NCBI RefSeq assembly: GCF_003208215.1
Contig: NZ_QKLW01000006.1
Coordinates: forward strand, 180,430 to 244,429
Direction: 5' to 3'
Origin: Marinomonas alcarazii
GTDB lineage: Bacteria > Pseudomonadota > Gammaproteobacteria > Pseudomonadales > Marinomonadaceae
Length of the DNA: 64,000 nucleotides
Positions 42,319 to 50,350 of the stretch are shown one piece after another (the stretch's first letter is position 1; each line of letters starts with the position of its first letter). The position numbers and the translations under genes are program-made. The notes under the pieces were generated by a model. It was given only the letters and a program-made list of their open reading frames with translations, was not told the origin of the DNA and searched no databases.

Positions 42319-43166
42319 TAGTTAGCCCCTTTTTCTTTGAGGTTTTGGCGTAAATAAAACCAAGCCAATCCAGCGCAAATACAGTAGGACACTAAACCTA
42401 GTGCGTTTGCTACATGGTAATCGCCATAAGAATTGATACGAAATGCCATGTCCGCTGTCATCATAGTAGGTGAGCCTGTTCCTATCATGAGAGGAACCGA
42501 TAATACGGACATCATGGTGACAATGGATAGAACCATGGCAACACCAAGCGTTGATGTAATTTGTGGCAAGATAATTTGGAACAAAATACTTAAGCGTGAA
42601 GCGCCTAAATTGCGGGCTGCGCGAATTTGCGATTCGTCTAATGCGGCCATGGCGCCAGAAATTAATAAGGTTGAAAAGGCCAATTGCTTCCAGACAAAGG
42701 TAATAATAATGCCGCTCCAACCCAGGAAAGATACGGTGTCCATGGGCGTTAGTAAGCCCGAGGCGACAAAAGCATTATTCATTAAGCCATTTTTCGCTAA
42801 AAAGGTACGCATCATTTGCGCTGTGACGATAAAGGGAATGAATAAAGGCAAACGATAAAGAAAGCCCAGTGTCTTCGTCAAAGAACGGAAAGGCGATAAA
42901 GTAATGAGAGCGGCGATGGTAATGGACAAAACTGCCAATATAGCGACTGAGACCAACACAATAATGATGGTGAAGAGAATGTCTTTTGAATAAAGGTCAA
43001 AGGCTTTGTTCAAATGGCTGAGCGTAAAACCGCCATCGTCTAATGTAATGGCTGAATAGAGTGAAAAACCCAAAGGATATAAAAAGAAAATACCAACCAT
43101 TAAAGCTGCTGGGACGATTAACCAAAGGCGATGCTTTAGTAGATTGGGTGATGTCGTTTGACGCAT
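42318..43166 (-). CDS. ABC importer permease (PotB type), first subunit
   Basis: A 282-residue inner membrane protein. Helix 1 (LWLIVPAALMVGIFFLYPLGFSLY) and the docking loop ESQIRAARNLGASRLSILFQIILPQ near residues 185-210 identify it as the PotB/FbpB-type permease. The start is placed at 43166, with GGAAG seven bases upstream; eight earlier codons are not needed. It overlaps the second permease by one base and follows the binding-protein gene after 96 bp. Confidence 0.88.
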   Translation of the reverse strand: MRQTTSPNLLKHRLWLIVPAALMVGIFFLYPLGFSLYSAITLDDGGFTLSHLNKAFDLYSKDILFTIIIVLVSVAILAVLSITIAALITLSPFRSLTKTLGFLYRLPLFIPFIVTAQMMRTFLAKNGLMNNAFVASGLLTPMDTVSFLGWSGIIITFVWKQLAFSTLLISGAMAALDESQIRAARNLGASRLSILFQIILPQITSTLGVAMVLSIVTMMSVLSVPLMIGTGSPTMMTADMAFRINSYGDYHVANALGLVSYCICAGLAWFYLRQNLKEKGAN

Positions 43167-43262
43167 GTTTACTTCCAATAACCAACACAAGAATAAATAG
43201 TCCTGAGCAGCTTAAAATATAAGTGCTCAGGACTTATGTTGAACGTCTCTCTGAACTAAATA

Positions 43263-44411
43263 TTAGTTAGAAACGTTGCGCTCGTAGCCCTCTTTGATGT
43301 CATCAAAGTACGGTCCAATAGGGAAACTTTTGCCATATTTTGATAAGTCGCTAGGGGTGATTTCTGCGAACAGTTTTTCCCATGTCGCTTTATCTAGCTT
43401 AGCTTCCACATAGTTCGCATCAATGCCTGGGTACCAGTTGAATTGCTTAACAATACCGTTGGCTTGAACTTCTGGGCTGGTGGCTAATTCAATGAACTCG
43501 CGAGCCAGTTGAGGATGTGCGGCTTTGGCTGGTGCTACGTAGTACATAGGCTGACCCGGCATGCCTGGTGCAATCAAAGAAAGTTTGAGTGATGGTGGGA
43601 TTTTGCCTTGCTCTTTCCAGCTGTAGAACATATCTACCCAAACTGGGCCCATGAAAATCTCTCCCCGATTGAGCATGTCTAAGGTGCCAGCGTTGCCCGG
43701 AGTAAAGGTGATATTTTTGTTGAACTCTTTAAGTTCAGAAAAGGCTTTATTCCAAGTGGATTCGACGCTCTTATCGTATGGCGCAGAAGACAGTCTTTCT
43801 GCATCTGTGCCGTAGGCATAAATCCAGCCAGTTACAAAACTTACGCCAGACATGCCATTTTTGATGCCATTGTAGCCAAAGGCTTTAGGGTGTTTTTTTG
43901 TCCATTGAACCAATTCGTCATAAGACGTTGGTGGGTTCTCAACAAAATCACTGTTGTAAGCAATGGCGGTTTGGCTGTGGAACATTGGCATAACGTAACC
44001 ATCCACATTGATACCTAGCGCATTTTTAGCACTGTCGCGAGAGACCATGTCACCGGTTTTCACTTCGCTGCGGTATTTTGACAGCAAGCCATCTTCTACC
44101 ATTTCCCCACCAATTTTTTGATGCACAACGGCTACATCTATGTCCCACTTAGCAAGGCCGCTGTCATTTTGTGCCGACAGTTTTTCCATGATTTTGTGAG
44201 AACCTGCATCACCTGGTCCTGTGCCTACGACGTTTACCTTTACTCCAGGGTGTGTCGCCTCAAATTTTGGGGCAAGATATGTTTTCACGTAATCCACCAT
44301 ATTTTGACTACCCGCAGAGGCCACATTAAGTGTGGTTTCTGCGAATGCAAAACTGGAAAATTGAGTAAGGCCGACAGCAGCGATTACAGCGATGTTAGTT
44401 TTAGCAAACAT
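43263..44411 (-). CDS. ABC importer periplasmic substrate-binding protein (PotD/FbpA/PhnS-like class)
   Basis: A 382-residue secreted protein. The signal peptide ends FSSFAFA and the mature part starts ETTLNVASAGSQNMVDYVK. Landmarks include FEATHPGVKVNVVGTGPGDAG, PMFHSQTAIAYNSDFVENPPTS (typical of family 1/8 proteins for polyamines, ferric ion, thiamine or phosphonates) and GEIFMGPVWVDMFYSW. Neighbouring phosphatase and hydrolase genes make a phosphorylated compound plausible. Its start lies inside the end of the ATPase gene (11-bp overlap), after GAGGATGAATC. Confidence 0.85.
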   Translation of the reverse strand: MFAKTNIAVIAAVGLTQFSSFAFAETTLNVASAGSQNMVDYVKTYLAPKFEATHPGVKVNVVGTGPGDAGSHKIMEKLSAQNDSGLAKWDIDVAVVHQKIGGEMVEDGLLSKYRSEVKTGDMVSRDSAKNALGINVDGYVMPMFHSQTAIAYNSDFVENPPTSYDELVQWTKKHPKAFGYNGIKNGMSGVSFVTGWIYAYGTDAERLSSAPYDKSVESTWNKAFSELKEFNKNITFTPGNAGTLDMLNRGEIFMGPVWVDMFYSWKEQGKIPPSLKLSLIAPGMPGQPMYYVAPAKAAHPQLAREFIELATSPEVQANGIVKQFNWYPGIDANYVEAKLDKATWEKLFAEITPSDLSKYGKSFPIGPYFDDIKEGYERNVSN

Positions 44412-45498
44412 GATTCATCCTCATTGATTTGACAGAAACGGCATGGTTTTTTTGATGCGCTACAAGCTTTCCTTCTTTATCAAAAGCATGCAGAGCATTA
44501 TTGGGAACACTTAAGGTCACGGGAGTATTCTCAGACAGGTTCTGGTCATGATCTGCCTGTATGGTGTGCTTCCCGCAGCGCACACTAATTTGGTAGTTAT
44601 TGCCAAAGAAAACACTTTGTTCGACGTGGCCGTGAATAATTAAGCCCGCATTTAAGTCATCTTTACTTGCCGCCTGTGGCGTTGCTAGCACGGCATTTTC
44701 GCTGCGAAAATAAAGATCTAATTCAGCTGCTGGGTTACTCGTATTTAGGCGAAAAGCGTCGTCGTGAGTTGGCCATTTGATATGGTTTTCAGCCCCCATA
44801 AAATCAGCAACAAAAGGGGTACTTGGGTGGTGATAGATTTCTTCTGGGGTACCGATTTGTTCGATTTTTCCTTGGTTTAGCACGGCAATCCGATCCGCCA
44901 TGACTAGGGCTTCTTCCTGATCATGGGTGACAATTAAAGAGGTGAAGCCAAGTTGCTTTTGCAGGGCTTTGATTTCATGGCGAACGCTTAATCGAACTTT
45001 CGCATCAAGATTGGAAAGCGGTTCATCAAGCACTAGCACATCGGGACGAATCGCTAAGGCGCGTGCCAATGCCACTCGTTGGCGTTGTCCTCCTGACAAA
45101 GCCGTTACCTTCTCGTCTTCTAACCCTTCTAATTTTACGATGCTCAATAATTCGCTGACGCGGCGGTTTATTTCTGCGCGTTTGGCTTTTTGAACTTTAA
45201 GTCCGTAACCAATATTTTGTGCGACAGTCATATGAGGCCATAGAGCGTAGCTTTGAAAAACCATGGTGATGTTGCGTTTTTCGGCTGGCAATTGAGAAAC
45301 GGACCGAGACCCCGCAAAAATCTCTCCGCCGCTTACAGGAACGAAGCCACATAACGCATTAAGCAGCGTCGTTTTGCCACAACCAGATGGACCAAGTAAG
45401 GCAATCATTTCGCCTTGCTCAACAGTCAAATTGATCTTGTCTAAAATCAATTTTTTACCGTAGCCAGCCTGCAAGTTTTGTATGTGTAAGTGCGCCAT
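44401..45498 (-). CDS. ABC importer ATP-binding protein (PotA/FbpC type)
   Basis: A 365-residue ATPase and first gene of the four-gene importer. Walker A LLGPSGCGKTT near residue 37, Q-loop FQSYALWPHM, signature [15 protein letters not shown] near 130, Walker [15 protein letters not shown], switch VTHDQEEAL. A TOBE regulatory region fills residues 240-365. The start MAHLHIQNLQAGYG at 45498 is favoured by family alignment; AAAGAAAGGA lies close to the ATG. Its promoter region holds a 14-bp palindrome and is shared with the divergent MBL/LacI/phosphatase genes. Confidence 0.9.
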   Translation of the reverse strand: MAHLHIQNLQAGYGKKLILDKINLTVEQGEMIALLGPSGCGKTTLLNALCGFVPVSGGEIFAGSRSVSQLPAEKRNITMVFQSYALWPHMTVAQNIGYGLKVQKAKRAEINRRVSELLSIVKLEGLEDEKVTALSGGQRQRVALARALAIRPDVLVLDEPLSNLDAKVRLSVRHEIKALQKQLGFTSLIVTHDQEEALVMADRIAVLNQGKIEQIGTPEEIYHHPSTPFVADFMGAENHIKWPTHDDAFRLNTSNPAAELDLYFRSENAVLATPQAASKDDLNAGLIIHGHVEQSVFFGNNYQISVRCGKHTIQADHDQNLSENTPVTLSVPNNALHAFDKEGKLVAHQKNHAVSVKSMRMNHVC

Positions 45499-45561
45499 TC
45501 CTTTCTTTTTCCCCAAGCCAATAAAACGATTGCCGGTCGTTTTTTGAATTTTTTTAACAAA

Positions 45562-45575
45562 TGAACACGTGTTCA
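45562..45575. promoter_or_regulatory. Candidate LacI-type operator between the divergent operons
   Basis: TGAACACGTGTTCA is a perfect 14-bp palindrome with central CG. It lies 63 bp from the ATPase start and 106 bp from the MBL-hydrolase start, so one repressor dimer could control both directions. The LacI gene at 46461 is the obvious candidate. Confidence 0.65.
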
Positions 45576-45681
45576 GTGGTTTGTAAAAAAAATGCAATCT
45601 CTAACCGACATTATGGTGGCCTACTTTGTCGGATCTTTATGACAATTTAATTAAGCTAAAAAGACATCTTGGTGAGACAGT

Positions 45682-46464
45682 ATGAAAATTGATGTAATTG
45701 GCAGTGGCAGTGCGTTCTCTAAGCGCTGTAATACTTCCGCGATAAAAATCACAGATAGCCTGGAGAATCAGTGGCTTATTGATTGTGGTCCAACGATTCC
45801 TCGGGCAATTTGGCAGCGCAATATTGGCGTTAATGACATTGCAGTAATTTATTTCACTCATATTCACCCAGATCACAGTTCAGGTTTAGCTGCCCTTATT
45901 AACCAATGGAAAAGCTTCAAGCGTACGGAGCCTTTGACTATTTTCTGTCAATCGGATCAACGACAGCCGCTTCAGGCCCTCGTTGATTTGGCTGTGTGGC
46001 CAGAAACGCAGCTGTGTTTCGACATTCATTGGCAAGATATTGCGGACGACTTCGAGTGGAAGCACTGGCAAATTCGCACGGCCAACACGCAGCATGAAAT
46101 GGCGAATAAAGCGCTGAGAATCACCATAGAGGGAAAAAGTGTCTTTTACAGTGGCGATGGCCGTCCTACCAAGGCGAGCGAAGCCTTGATGGAAGGTGTG
46201 GATATCGCTTTTCAGGAATGTGCTTCTTTTCATGCTTTGGATGGCGGCTCTTCTCATGGGGATTTCCCTGACTGTCAGCGTTTGCTGGCGGAGACAAATG
46301 TAAGAGCATTGGGGATTTATCATTGTTTTGATGAGGCCATCCCTAGTTTGTTGGCCGCTACGTCTGGTCATCCTGCGCTATTTTTAAGTCGAGATGGTTT
46401 GCAATTTGACTTAAATAATTTTGATCTTAGTTCGCATCCGATGAATCAAGGAGAGGTGCTTTGA
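45682..46464 (+). CDS. MBL-fold metallohydrolase (RNase Z / PhnP-like phosphodiesterase group)
   Basis: A 260-residue metallo-beta-lactamase-fold enzyme. GSGSAFSKRCNTSAI opens the fold, and the metal motif is THIHPDHSSG near residues 58-66. Further ligands are an NTQHEM histidine near 137, the bridging aspartate in YSGDGRPT near 155, and a late IYHCFDEA histidine. The GSGSA start and HPDH motif point to the phosphodiesterase branch (RNase Z, PhnP, cyclic phosphodiesterases) rather than lactamases. It overlaps the LacI gene by 4 bp and is divergent from the importer, so it probably processes an imported phosphodiester (inference). Confidence 0.82.
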   Translation: MKIDVIGSGSAFSKRCNTSAIKITDSLENQWLIDCGPTIPRAIWQRNIGVNDIAVIYFTHIHPDHSSGLAALINQWKSFKRTEPLTIFCQSDQRQPLQALVDLAVWPETQLCFDIHWQDIADDFEWKHWQIRTANTQHEMANKALRITIEGKSVFYSGDGRPTKASEALMEGVDIAFQECASFHALDGGSSHGDFPDCQRLLAETNVRALGIYHCFDEAIPSLLAATSGHPALFLSRDGLQFDLNNFDLSSHPMNQGEVL

Positions 46465-47462
46465 AGAATCCTCGAGGTGGTCGGTCTGTGTCTGCTGAAG
46501 ATGTGGCAAAGCTCGCTGGTGTGTCCCGTGCGTCGGTATCAAGGGTGTTTAGCGATCAAGGCAATGTTGCACGCGAGACTCGCAAAAAAATCTTACAAGC
46601 AGCGAATGAGCTTGGCTATCAAGTCAATTTTTTGGCGCAGGGCTTAAATCGCAAACGCAGTCAGCTAATTGGTGTGGTGGTGGCGCGATTAAGTGACCCT
46701 TTTCGTAGCAGTTTGCTAGAGGGGTTGTTGAGTGAAATTCAACGTAAAGGTTATCAAGCCCTCGTCACAGAAGTGCGTGATGCGGATGAATTGGAAATGA
46801 CTATTCGGCGTTTTACGCAGTTTCGAGTCTCTGGGGTCGTTGTCACATCGGGTCAACCGCCTGCGGATTTAGTGAAGGAATGCGTTCAGCACAATGTCCC
46901 TGTGGTCGGTATTAACCGCCATGTGGAGTTTCCCGAGGTAGACCTTGTTTGTTCTGATAACAAGATGGCCGCCGAGCTGGTGGCGGAACAGCTAATAGCT
47001 TGCGGCTGTCAGTCGATTGCTTGGTTGAATTATCGTGAATCCACTTGGTCCGGTATCAATCGTGGCGATATGTTTCAGCAGGTGATGGCTGAAACGAGCA
47101 GAGATTTATTCGAAATAGTTGCTGAAGCGGATGGCTACGAAGGTGGAAGGCAAGCGGCCCATGTATTTTGTGCAGAAGGGAGAAACGTTGATGGTGTGTT
47201 TTGCGCTAATGCTCAGCTGGCCTGCGGCTTTTTGGATGGGATGCGAGAAAATGGCCTTGATGCCCCACATGACTTCCGCATTATTGGTTTTGATAATACG
47301 CCGCAAACAGCGCAATACAGTTATCGCCTGACGACGATTCATCAAGATGTTGAGAAAACCGCCTGGCGGGTTTTGTCTTGCTTGGAAGCCAGAGGGAAAG
47401 ATCCATCTATTGATCAAAGCATAGAAGAAATACCGGTCAAATTGGTGATTAGAAATACTTAA
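46461..47462 (+). CDS. LacI-family transcriptional regulator of the importer/phosphatase cluster
   Basis: A 333-residue repressor starting with TTG at 46461, after GGAGAGGTGCT, overlapping the previous stop (TTGA). The helix-turn-helix is at about residues 10-32 (SAEDVAKLAGVSRASVSRVF), followed by hinge YQVNFLAQGLNRKRS and a sugar-binding-like effector domain (VGINRHVEF, VDGVFCANAQLACG, IIGFDNTPQT). The effector-domain class suggests a sugar, polyol or related phosphate as inducer. The palindrome at 45562 is its likely operator. Confidence 0.92.
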   Translation: MKNPRGGRSVSAEDVAKLAGVSRASVSRVFSDQGNVARETRKKILQAANELGYQVNFLAQGLNRKRSQLIGVVVARLSDPFRSSLLEGLLSEIQRKGYQALVTEVRDADELEMTIRRFTQFRVSGVVVTSGQPPADLVKECVQHNVPVVGINRHVEFPEVDLVCSDNKMAAELVAEQLIACGCQSIAWLNYRESTWSGINRGDMFQQVMAETSRDLFEIVAEADGYEGGRQAAHVFCAEGRNVDGVFCANAQLACGFLDGMRENGLDAPHDFRIIGFDNTPQTAQYSYRLTTIHQDVEKTAWRVLSCLEARGKDPSIDQSIEEIPVKLVIRNT

Positions 47463-47499
47463 CCAAGTTTTGAATTGACCAGCATAAGGACAAAATAAC

Positions 47500-48270
47500 A
47501 TGCAAGATGACTATCAAGTTTTAGAAGCGGCAATTAAAACCGCAGGCAAACGTGCTCAAGCCATTCGTCAGTCGGGATTATCTGTAACAACAAAAAGCAG
47601 ACAAGATTTTGTGTCTCAGGCAGACATTGCGGTTGAAGCTGAGCTGAAAAAAGTGATTCGCGCTTTATTCCCCGATGATGGTTTTTTGGGGGAAGAAAGT
47701 GGCCTTGTTCAAGCTTCTAAGCCAGAGGACTGCGGTGTCTGGGTAATTGATCCCATTGATGGCACCACAAATTACGTTCAAGGTATGGATTATTGGTGTG
47801 TTTCAGTAGCCTATATAAAGCACAATGAAATCCAGATGGGCTTTGTTTATGCGCCGGATAGGGAGGAGTTTTTTACTGCCAAGAAAGGCCAAGGCGCGTA
47901 TTTGAATGGCGTTCGATTAACGATTCATGATCCTCAAAAAGGTCAGGCACTTCTGGGGTTAGGGCGATCTAATCGTCGACCTGTACAAGCGTATTGCGAT
48001 CTTATATTGATGTTGGACAAACAGAGTATCGAATACCGACGTTTTGGAGCGGGTGCTCTGATGTTGGCTCATGTGGCATCTGGGCTGGTTCATGGCTACT
48101 TTGAATCCCATCTAAACAGTTGGGATGCGTTGGCAGGCTTGCTGTTAATCGAAGAAGCGGGTGGCCAAGTGACTGACTTCCTTAAAAATGATGGGTTGTT
48201 AAACGGTAACCTTGTCTGGGCGGCCAGCCCTCAGTTGTGGGAAGAATTACGGCCATGGCTGGGTGCTTGA
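47500..48270 (+). CDS. Inositol-monophosphatase-family phosphatase
   Basis: A 256-residue Mg-dependent phosphatase. Metal ligands are in GFLGEESGL near residue 65 and in WVIDPIDGTTNYVQG near residues 83-96; the late motif SWDALAGLLLIEEAGG near 207 supplies the last aspartate. Family members hydrolyse inositol phosphate, histidinol phosphate, FBP or PAP. Here it is the third gene after an MBL hydrolase and LacI regulator and opposite an importer, suggesting dephosphorylation of an imported polyol phosphate. AAGGACAAAATAAC precedes ATG. Confidence 0.88.
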   Translation: MQDDYQVLEAAIKTAGKRAQAIRQSGLSVTTKSRQDFVSQADIAVEAELKKVIRALFPDDGFLGEESGLVQASKPEDCGVWVIDPIDGTTNYVQGMDYWCVSVAYIKHNEIQMGFVYAPDREEFFTAKKGQGAYLNGVRLTIHDPQKGQALLGLGRSNRRPVQAYCDLILMLDKQSIEYRRFGAGALMLAHVASGLVHGYFESHLNSWDALAGLLLIEEAGGQVTDFLKNDGLLNGNLVWAASPQLWEELRPWLGA

Positions 48271-48333
48271 ATGGTTTTTCAACCTCAGTTCTGCGACACT
48301 TGTCGATCTTTTCTGTGTTAGTCGATAGCGTCT

Positions 48334-48849
48334 ATGACTCAAAGTAATGAAGTAAAAAAATATCTTGGTGCTTACAGTGCTCAGGTGCAACAACAGGCGC
48401 AGCAGCTTCTGGATACTGAGCAGTCTGCCGCTTGGTTATTTAAAAAATATCCGGTTGCCCATTCGCTAAACGGTCCACGCGCTTTGTATGATTATGCGAT
48501 GGATTTAAAAAACGCTTTTATGCGCAGTTCACCGCCGATTAGCAAAGTGATTTATGACGATAAAATCCACATTATTAATAATGCTCTTGGTTTACATACT
48601 TATGTGTCACGGATGCAGGGAAGTAAGCTGAAAGCCAAGAATGAGATTCGTATTTCATCTTTGTTTCGTCGTATTCCCGAGCCTTTGTTAAAGATGATTT
48701 TGGTGCATGAGTTGGCGCATCTTAAAGAAAAGGATCACAACAAGGCTTTCTACAAGCTATGTTGTTATATGGAAGCGGATTATCACCAGTTAGAGTTTGA
48801 TTTACGTTTATATTTGAGTCATCGAGAGCGCTTTGGTGACTTATGGTAA
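48334..48849 (+). CDS. YgjP-like zinc metallopeptidase domain protein
   Basis: A 171-residue soluble protein with the zincin motif VHELAHLKEKDHNKAFYKLC near residues 125-144; the third ligand is the histidine of DHNKAFY, as in YgjP/WLM-type metallopeptidases. The preceding strand RISSLFRRIPEPLLKMIL is typical. The N-terminal 60 residues are helical. The target is unknown. The ribosome binding site is weak, and the gene may be read from the upstream transcript. It ends at a strong bidirectional terminator. Confidence 0.82.
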   Translation: MTQSNEVKKYLGAYSAQVQQQAQQLLDTEQSAAWLFKKYPVAHSLNGPRALYDYAMDLKNAFMRSSPPISKVIYDDKIHIINNALGLHTYVSRMQGSKLKAKNEIRISSLFRRIPEPLLKMILVHELAHLKEKDHNKAFYKLCCYMEADYHQLEFDLRLYLSHRERFGDLW

Positions 48850-48878
48850 GTCATTGAGAGGAAGTCGAGAGCGAACAT

Positions 48879-48914
48879 AAAAAAGGCCTATTTTTGATCA
48901 AATAGGCCTTTTTT
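48879..48914. terminator. Bidirectional Rho-independent terminator
   Basis: A perfect 15-bp stem (AAAAAAGGCCTATTT with its complement) around a 6-base loop lies between the convergent YgjP-like and yhhQ genes. Confidence 0.95.
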
Positions 48915-48922
48915 AAACCATT

Positions 48923-49588
48923 TTATGCGTTGGCTAGTTTGAAATCTGGCTTAATCGCGGTGAGCTTCTTAGTTAGGTAGTTCAATAACACGCCATACAT
49001 TGGAATAAATAATCCAAGACTGATGATCAGTTTAAAGCCGAAATCTGCAAGTGCAATGGCTTGCCAGTGCTCTGCCATAAACGCATCTGGACTCTGATAA
49101 AAGGCGATACCGAAGAAGGCTAAGGTGTCTAAACCGTTACCAAAGACGGTTGAAGCAGCAGGTGCTACCCACCAGGCTTTTAGCTGACGAAGTCGATTAA
49201 ATACCTGAATATCCAGCACTTGTCCTAGCAAGTAAGCCATCAAGCTTGCTATAGCAATGCGCCCAACAAACTCGTTGAATGCCCCCAGTGCGCCGAAGCC
49301 TTGGAACTGACCTTGTGCAAAGATGACAGAGAGCACGTAAGACACGATTAATGATGGAATCATGACTAAGAAAATAATTTTTCTCGCTAATGCTGCTCCG
49401 AAAATTCTGACCGTTAGATCCGTTGCCAAAAAGATAAAGGGGAAGGTAAATGCGCCCCATGTGGTATGAAAACCCGCAATGGTAAAGGGGATTTGTACTA
49501 GGTAATTGCTCGAGGCAATAATGAGCAAATGAAATAGTGCAAGGTAGCAAAGCGCCTTAGCTTTTTGCTCGGAAGTGAACGAACTCAT
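48923..49588 (-). CDS. yhhQ: Queuosine precursor transporter YhhQ (preQ0/preQ1 importer)
   Basis: A 221-residue inner membrane protein with about six helices. Landmarks are FHTTWGAFTFPFIFLATDLTVRIFG, MAYLLGQVLDIQVFNRLR and the VFGNGLDTLAFFGIAFY segment, all typical of the YhhQ/QPTR family that salvages 7-cyano- and 7-aminomethyl-7-deazaguanine for queuosine in tRNA. The leader carries a preQ1-I riboswitch whose last bases are the Shine-Dalgarno sequence, so translation should fall when preQ1 is plentiful. Riboswitch and family support each other. Confidence 0.93.
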   Translation of the reverse strand: MSSFTSEQKAKALCYLALFHLLIIASSNYLVQIPFTIAGFHTTWGAFTFPFIFLATDLTVRIFGAALARKIIFLVMIPSLIVSYVLSVIFAQGQFQGFGALGAFNEFVGRIAIASLMAYLLGQVLDIQVFNRLRQLKAWWVAPAASTVFGNGLDTLAFFGIAFYQSPDAFMAEHWQAIALADFGFKLIISLGLFIPMYGVLLNYLTKKLTAIKPDFKLANA

Positions 49589-49595
49589 GTTGTGG

Positions 49596-49629
49596 CCTTT
49601 TTCGTTTGATTGGGGTTAGGGAACCCAAG
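49596..49629 (-). promoter_or_regulatory. preQ1-I riboswitch overlapping the yhhQ ribosome binding site
   Basis: On the minus strand the leader contains TTGGGTTCCCTAACCCCAAT, then CAAACGAAAAAGG. This gives P1 (TTGGG with CCCAA), the conserved GGTTC, the ligand-binding cytosine in TAACCCC, and an A-rich tail ending in AAGG. It closely parallels the 34-nt Thermoanaerobacter tengcongensis aptamer as I recall it. The final AAAGG is the Shine-Dalgarno, seven bases before ATG, so ligand-induced pseudoknot formation would block translation. Confidence 0.82.
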
Positions 49630-49651
49630 TGATTGACTAATTTGTCGGTTA

Positions 49652-49677
49652 CGCATTTGACCTAGTGGTCAAATGCG
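49652..49677. promoter_or_regulatory. 11-bp inverted repeat upstream of the preQ1 riboswitch
   Basis: CGCATTTGACC, a 4-base loop TAGT, then the exact complement. It could terminate the HPP-protein transcript that ends at 49743, although no T-tract follows on the minus strand, or it could be an operator in the yhhQ promoter. Confidence 0.5.
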
Positions 49678-49742
49678 GAGCGAGATTATACATTAAACGA
49701 CTGGTTAAAAAAGAGGCAGTAACAAAAAATGTGCAATTAAGC

Positions 49743-50240
49743 TTAGCCTTTTGGTTTTAGCGAATAACCTATGCGTGACACACCATTATGGTAAAGCCAG
49801 CCAAATAAAATAATCAGCAAGCAACCAGTTAGTACGGTATTGAAGAGAAATACCCAAGACACTTTCAGCGATAAGATCAGCAGTGGGTTAGCTCCAGCGG
49901 GAGGATGAAGGGTGTTTGTTAGCATCATGATGGAAACACCTGCTCCTACACTCAACGCCATGCTCAGAGGCGTCACATCCCAAAATTGTAATGTTATTAG
50001 GCCTATTGTGGCCGTTATTAGATGGCCTCCTAAAATATTTTTAGGTTGAGCCAGAGGGCTTTTAGGTAAGGCAAAGAGTATCACCATGGTTGCGCCAAAA
50101 GGTGCCATCATGCCGATGTATTCTGGTGCCGTTTCAGCCCCTAACGAAATAATAAAAATGCACAGTGCAGCACCGACACCTGCAAGAAAAATGGTGAAAA
50201 AGCGTGATTGGTAGAGCCGTTCTAAAAAGTGTATCGACAT
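49743..50240 (-). CDS. HPP-family membrane protein
   Basis: A 165-residue protein with four membrane segments and the name-giving motif LHPPAGANPLLIL near residue 115. The conserved MMAPFGATMVILFALPKSPLAQPKNILGGH segment precedes it. HPP proteins have been linked to nitrite transport in chloroplasts and cyanobacteria; the role here is unknown. The start at 50240 follows AAGGAAG. It is divergent from a TetR regulator whose likely operators lie between them. Confidence 0.88.
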   Translation of the reverse strand: MSIHFLERLYQSRFFTIFLAGVGAALCIFIISLGAETAPEYIGMMAPFGATMVILFALPKSPLAQPKNILGGHLITATIGLITLQFWDVTPLSMALSVGAGVSIMMLTNTLHPPAGANPLLILSLKVSWVFLFNTVLTGCLLIILFGWLYHNGVSRIGYSLKPKG

Positions 50241-50268
50241 GTTGGGCTTCCTTACATTTAATAAAAAG

Positions 50269-50283
50269 TAGACCGACTGGTCT
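50269..50283. promoter_or_regulatory. Candidate TetR operator 1
   Basis: TAGACCGACTGGTCT contains AGACC and GGTCT arms separated by GACT, a common TetR-family operator form. It lies 29 bp upstream of the HPP gene start. Confidence 0.65.
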
Positions 50284-50290
50284 CCTTTTA

Positions 50291-50309
50291 TGGTAGACAA
50301 GTCTGTCCA
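50291..50309. promoter_or_regulatory. Candidate TetR operator 2
   Basis: TGGTAGACAAGTCTGTCCA is an imperfect palindrome (AGAC with GTCT, outer TGG with CCA) sharing the TAGAC half-site with the sequence at 50269. It lies 42 bp before the TetR GTG start. Confidence 0.55.
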
Positions 50310-50350
50310 CTAATGTCAATATTATTATCTGTTTATAAAGGGGAGATACA

